A stretch of DNA of 64,000 nucleotides, from the NCBI RefSeq assembly GCF_041080655.1, contig NZ_CP163525.1, forward strand, positions 9,176,001-9,240,000. The letters run 5' to 3'. The position numbers and the translations under genes were made by a program. The notes below the pieces were generated by a model. That model was not told the DNA's origin and made no database searches. It saw nothing but the letters and a program-made list of their open reading frames with translations. Below are positions 25,771 through 34,199 of the stretch, one piece after another. Position 1 is the stretch's first letter, and each line of letters starts with the position of its first letter. This DNA is from Streptomyces sp. CG4. GTDB lineage: Bacteria > Actinomycetota > Actinomycetes > Streptomycetales > Streptomycetaceae.

Positions 25771-27309
25771 GTGAACATTCGGGGGGATGTGGATGGGCGG
25801 GTTGGTCCGCAACCGTTCGCGTTACGGCCGGTCGCCTCGGTGGCGGCTGTTCTCGCCGCAGTGTTGGTCGCGCTGTCCGGGCGGTACGGCTTTCACCGCG
25901 ACGAGCTCTACTTCCTGCTCGCCGGCCGGCATCCGGCCTGGGGCTACGTCGACCAGCCGCCGCTGACCCCGTTGCTCGCCCGGGTCGGCGCTGCCGTCTT
26001 CGGCGCGAGCCCGACAGGTCTGCGGGTCATACCCGCACTGCTCTCCGCATGCTCCGTGGTGCTGACGGCCCTGCTGGCCCGGGAGTTGGGAGCCGGTCGT
26101 GGCGGGCAGATCTTCGCGGCAGGATGCTGTGCCTGCTCCGGGTATGTCCTGGCCATGGGCCACTTGCTGTCCACCAGTACCTTCGATCTGACGGCAGAGC
26201 TGGGCGTTCTGCTCCTGACGCTCCGGCTGCTGCGGACCAGAGACCCCCGCTGGTGGCCGGCTCTGGGCGTGGTGACCGGGGTGACGCTGCTGAACAAACA
26301 GCTCGTCCTGTCGCTGCTCGTCGCATTGCTCCTCGCGCTGCCGCTGGATCTGCTGGTGACCCGCCCCTGGCGCGAGCTCGCGCGGCGCCCCCGGCTCGGC
26401 AGCGCAGGGCTGCTGCTCGGACCGCTGCTGGCGTTGTTCCTCGCGCTCCTCATCGGCGCACCCACACTCTGGTGGCAGGCCACGCACGGCTGGCCCGAGC
26501 TGAAGGTGGCCCGCGTTCTCAGCCACGTCCAAGGCGTGTCGGGACGGCTGCTGTTCCTACCGCTCCAGTTGCTCCAGTTCTCCCCGATCCTCGTTCCGGT
26601 CGCGATAGTCGGCCTGCGCCGGCTGCTCCGCGATGACGAACTGCGCTGGGCCCGGCCGCTGGCGCTCGCCTACCCGGTGCTCTGCATCCTGGTGCTCATC
26701 GGCGGTGGAAAGCCGTACTACCCGCTCCCGCTGCTGCTCGCCGTGACGGCGGCCGGCTGCGAACCCGTCGTCCACCGTGCCCGACGGTCCTGGCGAACCC
26801 TCACCCCCCTCCTTCTCCTGGCGGCGACCACCAGCGCCCTGGCCGCCCTGCCCGTGCTGCCGGTCTCGGCGGTCGCCGCGACCAACGCCATCGACATCGA
26901 CCAGGGCGAGCAGGTCGGCTGGCCCCAATTCACCCGTACCACCGCGGCCGCCTGGACCGCGATCCCCGCAGCACAGCGCGCCCACGCTGTCCTGCTCACC
27001 TCGAACTACGGCGAGGCGGGCGCCCTCGCCCGCTATGGGCCCGCCTACGGGCTCCCCATCGCCTACTCCGGTCACATGAGCCTGTACGACTGGGGCCCGC
27101 CCCCGGACAGTTACGACGGCCCCGTCCTGCTGGTGGAACAGGCCGACGGTCAGCACCGCCTGGAACGGCCCTTCACCAACTGCCACGCCGCTGGCCGGAT
27201 CGACAACGGCCATGGCATCGGCAACCAGGAGCAGCACGCAGATGTCGTGCTGTGCGAAGGCGCACACCAGCAGTGGTCCGTGCTCTGGCCGTCCCTGCGC
27301 CAGTACTGA
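25771..27309 (+). CDS. GT39/ArnT-family membrane glycosyltransferase
   Basis: A 512-residue integral membrane protein with about ten to twelve hydrophobic helices. It has the GT-C fold start FHRDELYFLLAGRHPAWGYV, in which the acidic DE in the first loop is catalytic in PMT/ArnT enzymes, and then DQPPLTPLLAR. Enzymes of this family use polyprenyl-phosphate sugars to glycosylate proteins or lipids on the outer face of the membrane. A C-terminal soluble region follows with SNYGEAGALARYGPAYGLP. The start GTG at 25771 gives MNIRGDVDG. It stands alone, without the dolichyl-phosphate-mannose synthase of protein mannosylation. Confidence 0.85.
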   Translation: MNIRGDVDGRVGPQPFALRPVASVAAVLAAVLVALSGRYGFHRDELYFLLAGRHPAWGYVDQPPLTPLLARVGAAVFGASPTGLRVIPALLSACSVVLTALLARELGAGRGGQIFAAGCCACSGYVLAMGHLLSTSTFDLTAELGVLLLTLRLLRTRDPRWWPALGVVTGVTLLNKQLVLSLLVALLLALPLDLLVTRPWRELARRPRLGSAGLLLGPLLALFLALLIGAPTLWWQATHGWPELKVARVLSHVQGVSGRLLFLPLQLLQFSPILVPVAIVGLRRLLRDDELRWARPLALAYPVLCILVLIGGGKPYYPLPLLLAVTAAGCEPVVHRARRSWRTLTPLLLLAATTSALAALPVLPVSAVAATNAIDIDQGEQVGWPQFTRTTAAAWTAIPAAQRAHAVLLTSNYGEAGALARYGPAYGLPIAYSGHMSLYDWGPPPDSYDGPVLLVEQADGQHRLERPFTNCHAAGRIDNGHGIGNQEQHADVVLCEGAHQQWSVLWPSLRQY

Positions 27310-27318
27310 TCCGCCGTC

Positions 27319-27480
27319 TCAATAACCGATGGTGAAGCGGCGCTGGACGAAGCGAGGCAGCTCCGCCTCGTCGATCAGGGCGACGGCCGCGTCCTCCACC
27401 GAGATGCGGCTGCGGCCATCGGCGTCCAGGACCGGCTGGTCGCCGCCGATCCTGAAGCGACCGGTGCCCGCAGCCGTCGC
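27319..27480 (-). pseudogene. NAD(P)-dependent oxidoreductase, C-terminal remnant
   Basis: The reverse frame ends at 27319 and reads GTGRFRIGGDQPVLDADGRS, then RISVEDAAVALIDEAELPRF and VQRRFTIGY. This is the characteristic end of the short NAD(P)-binding epimerase/NmrA-like proteins (YwnB type). The Rossmann N-terminus is gone. The breakpoint touches a forward-strand TetR remnant. Confidence 0.6.
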
Positions 27481-27609
27481 TCTCGCCCTGCGTCTCTGGG
27501 GACTCCTGCACGGCCTGGTGTCACTGGAGGTCTACGGCCACATGCGCACCCAGACCACGAGGAACTCGCCCAGCTCGTACGGATGCTGGGCATCCCGCGC
27601 CGGAGTTGA
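27465..27609 (+). pseudogene. TetR regulator, C-terminal remnant
   Basis: The forward frame reads ALRLWGLLHGLVSLEVYGHM, a signature of the WHG-type TetR C-terminal domain. After a one-base shift it continues HEELAQLVRMLGIPRR to a stop at 27607-27609. The DNA-binding half is missing. With the divergent oxidoreductase remnant it looks like a regulator-target pair that lost its shared centre. Confidence 0.6.
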
Positions 27610-27772
27610 ACGCCCGAAGCGCCGTCAGGCTCCTCGAACTACGCTGGGCCCGCAGCCCTGGCTGAAAGACGCTCCCCAGGGCGCCTCATGGCTTGTACCG
27701 ATCTGGGTATTCACCGGTCACCGGACTTGTGAATCGGGCATCGGCACTGAAGCAACGAGGGGGATTTGGACC

Positions 27773-28351
27773 ATGGAGTGGAAGACCGAGCAGTTCGGGT
27801 CGTCGCACGAGGGCAGGGCAGGATCGGTTCTTGCCGACGGCAGTGAGCCCGAGCCGGTGTACTTCGACGTGGGAAGCGGCAGTTACGTCCCCAAGAGCAG
27901 TGACTGGTGGGTGTACGACGGCACACTGGGTGCCCCGGAGGCCAGCGATCTGCGCGGTTCGTGTTCATGCGGTTGGCGTGGCGCGTCCCGCTACCCCATC
28001 GACTGGTCCCAGGTCGACCGTTTCCATCCGTACGAGTACGACACCTCCGGCCCGTACGAGGACTGGGCACAGCACATCGCCGAGGTCGAGGCACGATCCG
28101 TACCGCTGCCCGAGGACATCACGGACCTGGTGGACCGGCTGGACGAGAGGCTGAGCTCATTGGCCGACCAGGCTCCACTGGCCGCTCTGAAGGCCGTAGC
28201 GGCACTGGAACGCATCGCCGAGAACGTCGGGCGTCAGGCAGCCTACGACGTACAGGCCGACGAACTGTCCTGGGAGACGGTCGCAAAGGCGCTCGGCCTG
28301 ACGGAGGAGGACGCCCGCTCCCGCCTGTTCCACTACAGCTTCGGACGCTGA
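27773..28351 (+). CDS. Conserved hypothetical protein with C-terminal HTH-like segment
   Basis: A 192-residue protein of unknown function. It starts MEWKTEQFGSSHEG at ATG 27773. The middle holds DLRGSCSCGWRGASRYPIDW with a CxCxW pattern, a predicted amphipathic region follows (LVDRLDERLSSLADQAPLAA), and the end is SWETVAKALGLTEEDARSRL. That last segment reads like a sigma-70 region 4 or Trp-repressor-type helix-turn-helix, seen also in small actinobacterial proteins that carry an RNA-polymerase-like DNA-binding tail. No neighbour suggests its role. Confidence 0.6.
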   Translation: MEWKTEQFGSSHEGRAGSVLADGSEPEPVYFDVGSGSYVPKSSDWWVYDGTLGAPEASDLRGSCSCGWRGASRYPIDWSQVDRFHPYEYDTSGPYEDWAQHIAEVEARSVPLPEDITDLVDRLDERLSSLADQAPLAALKAVAALERIAENVGRQAAYDVQADELSWETVAKALGLTEEDARSRLFHYSFGR

Positions 28352-28355
28352 ACGC

Positions 28356-28951
28356 TCAAGAGCTGTTCGACTTCTCCGTCGTGGCCGGCCTCCACGCGCT
28401 CGCGGCCCTCACCCGCACACCCCGGCCGATCCGCAGCGCATCTTCCCGCGCATCCCCGACCGCCTTCGCGACGGCGGGGTGCCGGGTGTCGGCCTCGAAC
28501 AGGTAGGTCTCGACGACCGACTTGCCGATGTACTCGGGTGTGGCGGTGGAGAGCAGCGGCCGGACCCGTGACCAGGCGCCGTCCGCGCCGACGAGCAGGC
28601 TCGTGACGACGGCACCTCCGCCTGCGAACGTCACCTCGTGGCGGCCCTCGCCGAGGGCGCGGGTGCCGCTGCCCTTGTGCCCCCACCGGACGGTCCCGGC
28701 GGGCAGTGAGTCGAGCAGCATCTGTCGCAGCTCGCCGCGTTGCACCTCGGGGCGTCCCCCCGTGCCGTCGTCGGCTTTGTCGAAGAGGACGGTCCCGTCC
28801 GGGTCGAGGATCCGCATTACCCGCCTTGTGATCGCGCGGCCGGGGAGGGCTCCGCCTCGTAGGCCGTGGCCGGTATTTCGTGGACGTGCAGAACGCGGGC
28901 GAGCGTGAGGCCGCCGAGCCCGGCGCCGATGATCGTGACGTCAGTGGTCAT
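28356..28951 (-). pseudogene. FAD-dependent monooxygenase (TetX-like) with internal deletion
   Basis: The start at 28951 gives MTTDVTIIGAGLGGLTLARV, a complete FAD-binding GxGxxG motif. The frame then stops after SPAARSQGG. Coding resumes in another frame at RILDPDGTVLFDKADDG, then VQRGELRQMLLDSLP and LLVGADGAWSRVRPLLS, which holds the second FAD motif (GADGxxSxVR). About 40 residues between the parts are missing, and the C-terminus is truncated around 28370. TetX-like monooxygenases hydroxylate tetracyclines and other aromatics, but this one cannot be active. Confidence 0.65.
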
Positions 28952-29302
28952 GGGGCTTCCTTCGGGATCGTGGACCGCTGGGCGGACACCCCGGCAGGTG
29001 ACGCCTGGAGCGCTGTCCCAGTAACCGGGACAATGTGATGCTGGTGGCCGGTGCCGTTGATGGCCGGCGCCGGCCAGCTCCAATGTCCCGGCAGCCACCG
29101 ACATCTCACTGACAAGCCACAGTCCACCGCCGACAAACTGCCGACACGGACCCGGTTGGAGCCGCTGTTCAGGAAATTGCGCCCAAGCCGTGCACGGCCT
29201 TGGCCCGGCCCGATGAACGGTGGCCGCCCCGCTCGCCATGAGCCAGGGTGATGTTGGCGAGGGCGAGCCGGGCGAAGCCGGCCGCGTACGCGGTGAGCGG
29301 TA

Positions 29303-29953
29303 TCAGTGGGTGGCTCCCTCCGTGACCTTCAGGTCGTGCCCCGCGGGGGTGTGGGCGGCGGCGATCAGCAGGGCGCGCAGTCCATGGGCGACCGTGGTGG
29401 GCTCCAGGGCCGGGGCGGCGCCGTCCGTGATCTGTTCCGGTGCCCAGGGGACGTGCACGAAACCGCCCCGGGCGTGCGGGAATTCGGTGGCGATGAGGTG
29501 GCCGAGGCCGTACGCGACGTGGTTGCACACGAACGTACCGGCCGTGTTGGAGACGGAGGCCGGGACCCCGGCCGTGCGCATCGCGGCAACGCAGGCCTTC
29601 ACGGGCAGGGTGGAGAAGTACGCGGCGGGGCCACCCGGGACCACGGGCTCGTCGACGGGCTGGTGGCCGGCGTTGTCGGGGATACGGGCGTCGTCGACGT
29701 TGATGCCGACGCGTTCCACGGTGACGCCGGGGCGGCCCCCTGCCTGGCCCAGACACAGGACCAGGTCGGGGTTCGTCTCGCGGATGGCGTCGCGCAGGGT
29801 GTCGAGGGACTCGCCGAAGACACAGGGGAGTTCGGTGGCGGTGACCGTGAGCCCGGTGGGCGGCTCGGCGGCGACGAGGGAGGCGGCCTGCCAGGACGGG
29901 TTGATCCGCTCGCCGTCGAACGGGGCGAAGCCGGTGATGAGCACGCGGGTCAT
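29303..29953 (-). CDS. pcp: Pyroglutamyl-peptidase I
   Basis: A 216-residue cysteine peptidase (C15) that removes N-terminal 5-oxoproline from peptides. The protein starts MTRVLITGFAPFDGERINPS. The conserved GQAGGRPGVTVERVGINVDD carries the glutamate region of the catalytic triad (E in VERVGIN), and VSNTAGTFVCNHVAYGLGHL holds the catalytic Cys in SNxAGxFVCN. The His lies in GFVHVPWAPEQ. It heads the reverse arm of a 5-oxoproline module: its 5-oxoproline product is the substrate of the pxpABC enzyme encoded divergently. The DUF979 gene lies 67 bases upstream. Confidence 0.95.
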   Translation of the reverse strand: MTRVLITGFAPFDGERINPSWQAASLVAAEPPTGLTVTATELPCVFGESLDTLRDAIRETNPDLVLCLGQAGGRPGVTVERVGINVDDARIPDNAGHQPVDEPVVPGGPAAYFSTLPVKACVAAMRTAGVPASVSNTAGTFVCNHVAYGLGHLIATEFPHARGGFVHVPWAPEQITDGAAPALEPTTVAHGLRALLIAAAHTPAGHDLKVTEGATH

Positions 29954-30020
29954 GGCACTTCCTTCACGAAAGCCCGACAGCACGAAGGCACGACAGCACG
30001 AAAGCAGGGGCCGTTATCGG

Positions 30021-30995
30021 TCAGAACGCGAACACCGCCATGGTCACGGTGGAGCAGACCAGGAGCGGGAGGGCGGTCGGGATCTGGGCCTTGATCGGGC
30101 CGTACTGGTCCTTCAGTTCGAGCAGGGTGGCCGGGACGATGTTGAAGTTCGCGGCCATCGGCGTGCACAGCGTCCCCGAGAAGCCGGCCAGCATGCCGAT
30201 CGCGAGGACGGCCGGCGGATTTCCGTGCATCTGCTGGATGAGGACGGGCCAGCCGATCGCCGCGGTCATCACGGGGAACGCGGCGAACGCGTTGCCCATG
30301 ATCACGGTGAACAGGAACATGCCGACGCAGTACGCGATGACGGCGAGGTACTTGGAGTTGTCCGGCAGGACGTCGTGCACGATCTTGCCGACCTGGGTGC
30401 CGACCCCGGCCAGCGCGAAGATCGAGCCTAGTACGGCGAGGAGTTGGGGCAGCAGCAGGGCGGAGCCCATCGCCTCCAGCATGGAACGCCCGGAGTGCAG
30501 CGGCACGGACAGCTTCCGCTCGCCGGTGACCAGCATGCCGACGACGAGGCCGACGAGGCAGCCGACGCCGAGCCCGAGGAGGGTGGCCTTGCCCGTCTCG
30601 AACAGGCCGGACGTGTCGAGCACGGAGGCGCAGACGATGGCCACGAGCGGGATCGTCAGGGCGGGGATGAAGATCCTGCTGCCGAGCCGGGTCGCGGAGG
30701 CCTCGCGTTCCTCGGTGGTGCTGGTGACCGGGGTGCCCTTGCCGAGGAAGTTGAAGCCGGCGAGCACGATCAGGGCGAGGACCGCGACGCCGAGCGGTTC
30801 GGCGGGCAGGGTCCAACCGCCGTTCTTCGCGGTGGCGTTGGCGACACCGGTGCCGTAGGGGAAGGCCAGCCCGAGCAGACCCCAGAACGCGGCGGACGTC
30901 CACCGCTTGGGGTTGCTGCGGTCGGCGGCCATCTGCACGGCCATGACGACGAAGACGAGACCCACCAGCCAGTAGAGCCATTCGACCTTGATCAC
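30021..30995 (-). CDS. DUF979 membrane protein, putative 5-oxoproline transporter subunit
   Basis: A 324-residue integral membrane protein with about nine to ten hydrophobic segments, beginning MIKVEWLYWLVGLVFVVMAV. The GTG start at 30995 overlaps the stop of the upstream DUF969 gene by four bases (GTGA), so the two should be translated together. DUF969 and DUF979 proteins are nearly always paired. In published comparisons of pxpABC loci they recur beside 5-oxoprolinase genes and were proposed to transport 5-oxoproline. Conserved segments include FFTVIMGNAFAAFPVMTAAI-like and FSGTLCTPMAANFN. Transport itself is inferred from this association. Confidence 0.85.
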   Translation of the reverse strand: MIKVEWLYWLVGLVFVVMAVQMAADRSNPKRWTSAAFWGLLGLAFPYGTGVANATAKNGGWTLPAEPLGVAVLALIVLAGFNFLGKGTPVTSTTEEREASATRLGSRIFIPALTIPLVAIVCASVLDTSGLFETGKATLLGLGVGCLVGLVVGMLVTGERKLSVPLHSGRSMLEAMGSALLLPQLLAVLGSIFALAGVGTQVGKIVHDVLPDNSKYLAVIAYCVGMFLFTVIMGNAFAAFPVMTAAIGWPVLIQQMHGNPPAVLAIGMLAGFSGTLCTPMAANFNIVPATLLELKDQYGPIKAQIPTALPLLVCSTVTMAVFAF

Positions 30996-31711
30996 TTGTC
31001 GGATCCCTTCGGCAGCGGCAACTCGTGTTCGGCGACGGCGAGCGCCATGTCCCGCTGCAACTGGCGGTCCAGGAGCAGCAGGCGGGCACCGTGGACGAGG
31101 AAGGCGCAGACGGCGAGCGGTATCGCCCACAGGGCCAGCTGCGTCGGCTCCAGGTTCTGGTGGTACGTCGAGTTGACGAATCCCGTGATCAGGAGGATCG
31201 AGCCGATCGCGATGAAACAGTCCTCACCGAAGAACACGCCCACGGTGTCGGCCGACGCGGCGTAGGAACGCACCTTCTCGCGGAGGCGTTCGGGCAGCGG
31301 CGCGCCGGTCGAGCGCTCGGCGGCGGCCTCGGCCATGGGGGCGACGAGGGGCCGTACCGTCTGCGCGGGACCGCCGATGCTGTTGAGGCCGAACGCCGCC
31401 GTGACCTGACGGACCAGCAGATAGACCGTGAGGAACCGGCCGGCGCTGAGGCTGCCGAGCCGGCCGATCAGTCTGCGTGCCTGTTCCCGCAGGCCGTAGC
31501 GCTCCAGGAGGCCGATCACGGGCAGGACGACGGCGAAGACGGTGACCGAGCGGCTGTCGGCGAAGGACCGGCCGAAGGCCGCGAGGACCTCCAGCGGGTT
31601 CATTCCGCCGATCAGTCCGGTGAAGACACCGGCGACGCCCACCACGAGGACGGGATTGCGGCGCGTGACGAATCCGAGGATCACCACGACCACGCCGAGG
31701 AGAACGATCAT
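30992..31711 (-). CDS. DUF969 membrane protein, putative transporter partner
   Basis: A 239-residue membrane protein with about six hydrophobic segments, starting MIVLLGVVVVILGFVTRRNP at ATG 31711. Family-typical motifs are LPVIGLLERYGLREQARRLI, FGLNSIGGPAQTVRPLVAPM and GVFFGEDCFIAIGSILLITG. It overlaps the DUF979 start. The upstream gap of 170 bases carries two operator-like palindromes shared with the divergent pxpABC operon. Together with DUF979 it probably forms the uptake system for 5-oxoproline. Confidence 0.85.
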   Translation of the reverse strand: MIVLLGVVVVILGFVTRRNPVLVVGVAGVFTGLIGGMNPLEVLAAFGRSFADSRSVTVFAVVLPVIGLLERYGLREQARRLIGRLGSLSAGRFLTVYLLVRQVTAAFGLNSIGGPAQTVRPLVAPMAEAAAERSTGAPLPERLREKVRSYAASADTVGVFFGEDCFIAIGSILLITGFVNSTYHQNLEPTQLALWAIPLAVCAFLVHGARLLLLDRQLQRDMALAVAEHELPLPKGSDK

Positions 31712-31800
31712 GCGGTGGCCTTAGGCGTGAGCGGGCGGGACGCCCGAGCGGCGCGGATCCGGGGGTCCGGACCCGTGAGGGATGTGCAGGGACCCTAGGG

Positions 31801-31866
31801 GATCGTTCAACGATCGAACAAGAGGCCGGCCGGAAAATCCACCCCTTGTCGGATCGTTCAACAATC
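31801..31866. promoter_or_regulatory. Two FadR/GntR-type operators between the oxoproline operons
   Basis: GATCGTTCAACGATC (31801-31815) is a perfect palindrome around a single central base. GATCGTTCAACAATC (31852-31866) is the same with one mismatch. Both contain TNGTNNNACNA, the consensus of FadR-subfamily GntR repressors. Centres are 51 bases apart. The second site overlaps a candidate promoter (TTGTCG at 31846, GATTAC at 31867) just before pxpA. No GntR gene is visible in the window. Confidence 0.65.
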
Positions 31867-31881
31867 GATTACGTTCCATGG

Positions 31882-32634
31882 GTGATCGACCTCAACGCGG
31901 ACCTCGGTGAAGGCTTCGGCCGCTGGACCCTCACCGACGACGACGCCCTGCTCTCCGTCGTGACCAGCGCCAACGTCGCCTGCGGATTCCACGCGGGCGA
32001 CCCCTCGGTGATGCGCCGCGTCTGCGACCTCGCCGCCGCACGCGGCGTCCGCATCGGCGCCCAGGTGTCCTACCGCGACCTGGCCGGCTTCGGCCGCCGC
32101 GCCATGGACGTACCGGCCGACGAACTGGCCGCCGAGACGGCCTACCAGATCGGGGCGCTGCGGGTCTTCGCCCAGGCCGCCGGGGCCGAGGTCGCCTACG
32201 TCAAGCCGCACGGCGCGCTCTACAACCGCACGGTGCACGACGCCGAACAGGCCGCGGCCGTGGTGGCCGGCGTACGCATGGCCGGCGGAGCGCTCCCGGT
32301 GCTCGGCCTGCCCGGGTCACCGCTGCTGACCGCCGCCGAGGAGGTGGGTCTCACCGCCGTACCGGAGGCCTTCGCGGACCGCGCCTACACCCCCGCCGGC
32401 ACCCTCGTGCCGCGCCGCGAGCCCGATGCCGTGGTGAGCGACGAGGACACGGTGGTCCGGCGCGCGCTCGCCTTCGCGATGCACGGAGCCGTCGAGGCCG
32501 TGGACGGTACGACCGTCCCGGTGGCCGCCCGCTCCCTGTGCGTGCACGGCGACACTCCGGGCGCCGCCCGGATCGCGGTGCGGGTGCGCGAGGCTCTCAC
32601 GGCGGCCGGGGTCGAGGTCGGGGCCTTCGCATGA
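31882..32634 (+). CDS. pxpA: 5-oxoprolinase subunit A (LamB/YcsF family)
   Basis: A 250-residue PxpA. It is one of three subunits of the ATP-dependent 5-oxoprolinase, which converts 5-oxoproline to glutamate. Start GTG 31882: MIDLNADLGEGFGRWTLTDD, the diagnostic N-terminus of the LamB/YcsF family. Further family motifs are NVACGFHAGDPSVMRRV, GAQVSYRDLAGFGRRAMDV and YVKPHGALYNR. It starts an operon with pxpB and pxpC, overlapping pxpB by four bases (ATGA). The start is close to a possible promoter, so the transcript may be nearly leaderless. Confidence 0.95.
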   Translation: MIDLNADLGEGFGRWTLTDDDALLSVVTSANVACGFHAGDPSVMRRVCDLAAARGVRIGAQVSYRDLAGFGRRAMDVPADELAAETAYQIGALRVFAQAAGAEVAYVKPHGALYNRTVHDAEQAAAVVAGVRMAGGALPVLGLPGSPLLTAAEEVGLTAVPEAFADRAYTPAGTLVPRREPDAVVSDEDTVVRRALAFAMHGAVEAVDGTTVPVAARSLCVHGDTPGAARIAVRVREALTAAGVEVGAFA

Positions 32635-33305
32635 CCCCGGGCCGGTCCGTGGACTTGCCGACGCAGAGTCGGTCGGTGAAGGTGCGCCCCGCCGGGCGGC
32701 ACGCCCTGCTCGTCGAACTGCCGGACGCCGAGCGCACCGGAGCCTTCCACGCCGAAATCCTGCGCCGGCGCGCCGCGGGCACCCTGCCGCCGGTCGCGGA
32801 CATCGTGCCGGGCGCGCGCACCGTACTCCTGGACGGCGTCGCGCACCCGCGCGAACTCGCGCGCCGGATCGCCGACTGGGACGTGCCGTCCCCCGCCGAC
32901 GACGCCGGGGGAGTGGTGGAGATCCCCGTACGCTACGACGGACCGGACCTGGCCCAGGTGGCTGCCCTGTGGGGCGTCGGCGTCGACGAGGCCGCCGCCC
33001 GGCACTGCGCGTACACCTACCGCGTCGCCTTCTGCGGCTTCGCCCCCGGCTTCGGCTACCTCACCGGCCTGCCCGCCGAACTGCACGTCCCGCGCCACGC
33101 CACACCCCGCACTCGGGTCCCGGCCGGCGCGGTCGCGCTCGCCGGCCCCTACAGCGCGGTGTACCCGCGCGCCACCCCCGGCGGCTGGCAGCTGATCGGC
33201 ACCATGCCGGACCCGACTCCGCTGTGGGACCTCGGCGGGGAGACGCCGGCCCTCCTCACGCCGGGCACACGGGTGCGGTTCGTACCCGAGGGCGGCACAC
33301 CATGA
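32631..33305 (+). CDS. pxpB: 5-oxoprolinase subunit B (allophanate hydrolase subunit 1-like)
   Basis: A 224-residue PxpB with the KipI/AHS1 fold. The ATG at 32631 overlaps the pxpA stop. Motifs include PAGRHALLVELPDAERTGAF, IPVRYDGPDLAQVAALWGV and FCGFAPGFGYLTGLPAELHV. The end AGPYSAVYPRATPGGWQLIG and GTRVRFVPEG is typical of the family. PxpB pairs with PxpC, as KipI does with KipA, to form the ATP-using part of the enzyme. It overlaps pxpC by four bases. Confidence 0.95.
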   Translation: MTPGRSVDLPTQSRSVKVRPAGRHALLVELPDAERTGAFHAEILRRRAAGTLPPVADIVPGARTVLLDGVAHPRELARRIADWDVPSPADDAGGVVEIPVRYDGPDLAQVAALWGVGVDEAAARHCAYTYRVAFCGFAPGFGYLTGLPAELHVPRHATPRTRVPAGAVALAGPYSAVYPRATPGGWQLIGTMPDPTPLWDLGGETPALLTPGTRVRFVPEGGTP

Positions 33306-34159
33306 CCGCCAAGCTCACCGTCGTACGCTCCGGTGCCCTCACCACGGTCCAGGACCGGGGCCGGCGCGGCCATGCCCACCTGGGCGTTCCCCGCTCCGGC
33401 GCCGTGGACGCCCCCGCCATGACCCTGGCCAACCGGCTCCTCGGCAACGCCCCCGACGCCGCCGTGCTGGAGACCACCCTGACCGGCTGCGCGCTGCGCC
33501 CCGACCGCGGCGTCACCGTCGTGGTCGGCGGTGCGCCCTGCCCGGTGACGGTCGACGGCCGGCCGGCCGCCTGGGGCGTGCCCGTACGGCTGCCCGCGGG
33601 CGCCGTCCTGAACGCCGGCGGTGTGAGCGCGGGCGTGCGCTCCTACGTGGCCGTCGCCGGCGGCATCGCCGTCGAACCGGTACTCGGCAGCCGTTCGACG
33701 GATCTGCTCTCCGGACTCGGCCCGGCGCCCCTGCGCGACGGGGACGTCCTCCCCCTGGGCGCTCCCGCCCGGCAACCGGTGCTCCCCGATGCCGCCCCTT
33801 GGCCGGCGCCACCCACCGAACTGACCCTCCCGCTGCGCCTCGGCCCCCGCGCCGACTGGTTCACCCCCGCCGCGCTGCGCACCCTCACCTCGGCGACGTA
33901 CCGCGTGTCGCAGCACAGCAACCGCATCGGCCTGCGCACCGAAGGACCGCCGCTGGAGCGCGTGTCGGCGGGCGAGCTGCCGAGCGAGGGCATGGTGCTC
34001 GGTGCCGTGCAGGTGCCCCCGGACGGGCGTCCGGTGGTGTTCCTGCACGACCACCCGACCACCGGCGGCTACCCGGTGATCGGCGTCGTCGCCGAGCCGG
34101 CGCTGGCGGCGGCGGCCCAGGCCGCGGCGGGCACGCCGATCCGCTTCACCGCGGAGTGA
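33302..34159 (+). CDS. pxpC: 5-oxoprolinase subunit C (biotin-dependent carboxyltransferase-like)
   Basis: A 285-residue PxpC, the KipA/AHS2-like subunit. It begins MTAKLTVVRSGALTTVQDRG, includes GVPRSGAVDAPAMTLANRLL, VLETTLTGCALR and YVAVAGGIAVEPVLGSRSTD, and ends with QHSNRIGLRTEGPPLER and TTGGYPVIGVVAEPAL, all typical. The ATG at 33302 overlaps the pxpB stop. The family name refers to the fold shared with urea carboxylase; no biotin is involved. It is the last gene of the operon, with about 40 bases before the FUSC gene. Confidence 0.95.
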   Translation: MTAKLTVVRSGALTTVQDRGRRGHAHLGVPRSGAVDAPAMTLANRLLGNAPDAAVLETTLTGCALRPDRGVTVVVGGAPCPVTVDGRPAAWGVPVRLPAGAVLNAGGVSAGVRSYVAVAGGIAVEPVLGSRSTDLLSGLGPAPLRDGDVLPLGAPARQPVLPDAAPWPAPPTELTLPLRLGPRADWFTPAALRTLTSATYRVSQHSNRIGLRTEGPPLERVSAGELPSEGMVLGAVQVPPDGRPVVFLHDHPTTGGYPVIGVVAEPALAAAAQAAAGTPIRFTAE

Positions 34160-34199
34160 TGCCCCTTCCTCCCGGCGGCGGCGTGCCGGGCCTTCGGCG

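Noticed and set aside
29200..29302. Reverse frame reading PLTAYAAGFARLALANITLA
   Set aside because: It looks coding but is too short to assign, with no start and no family.
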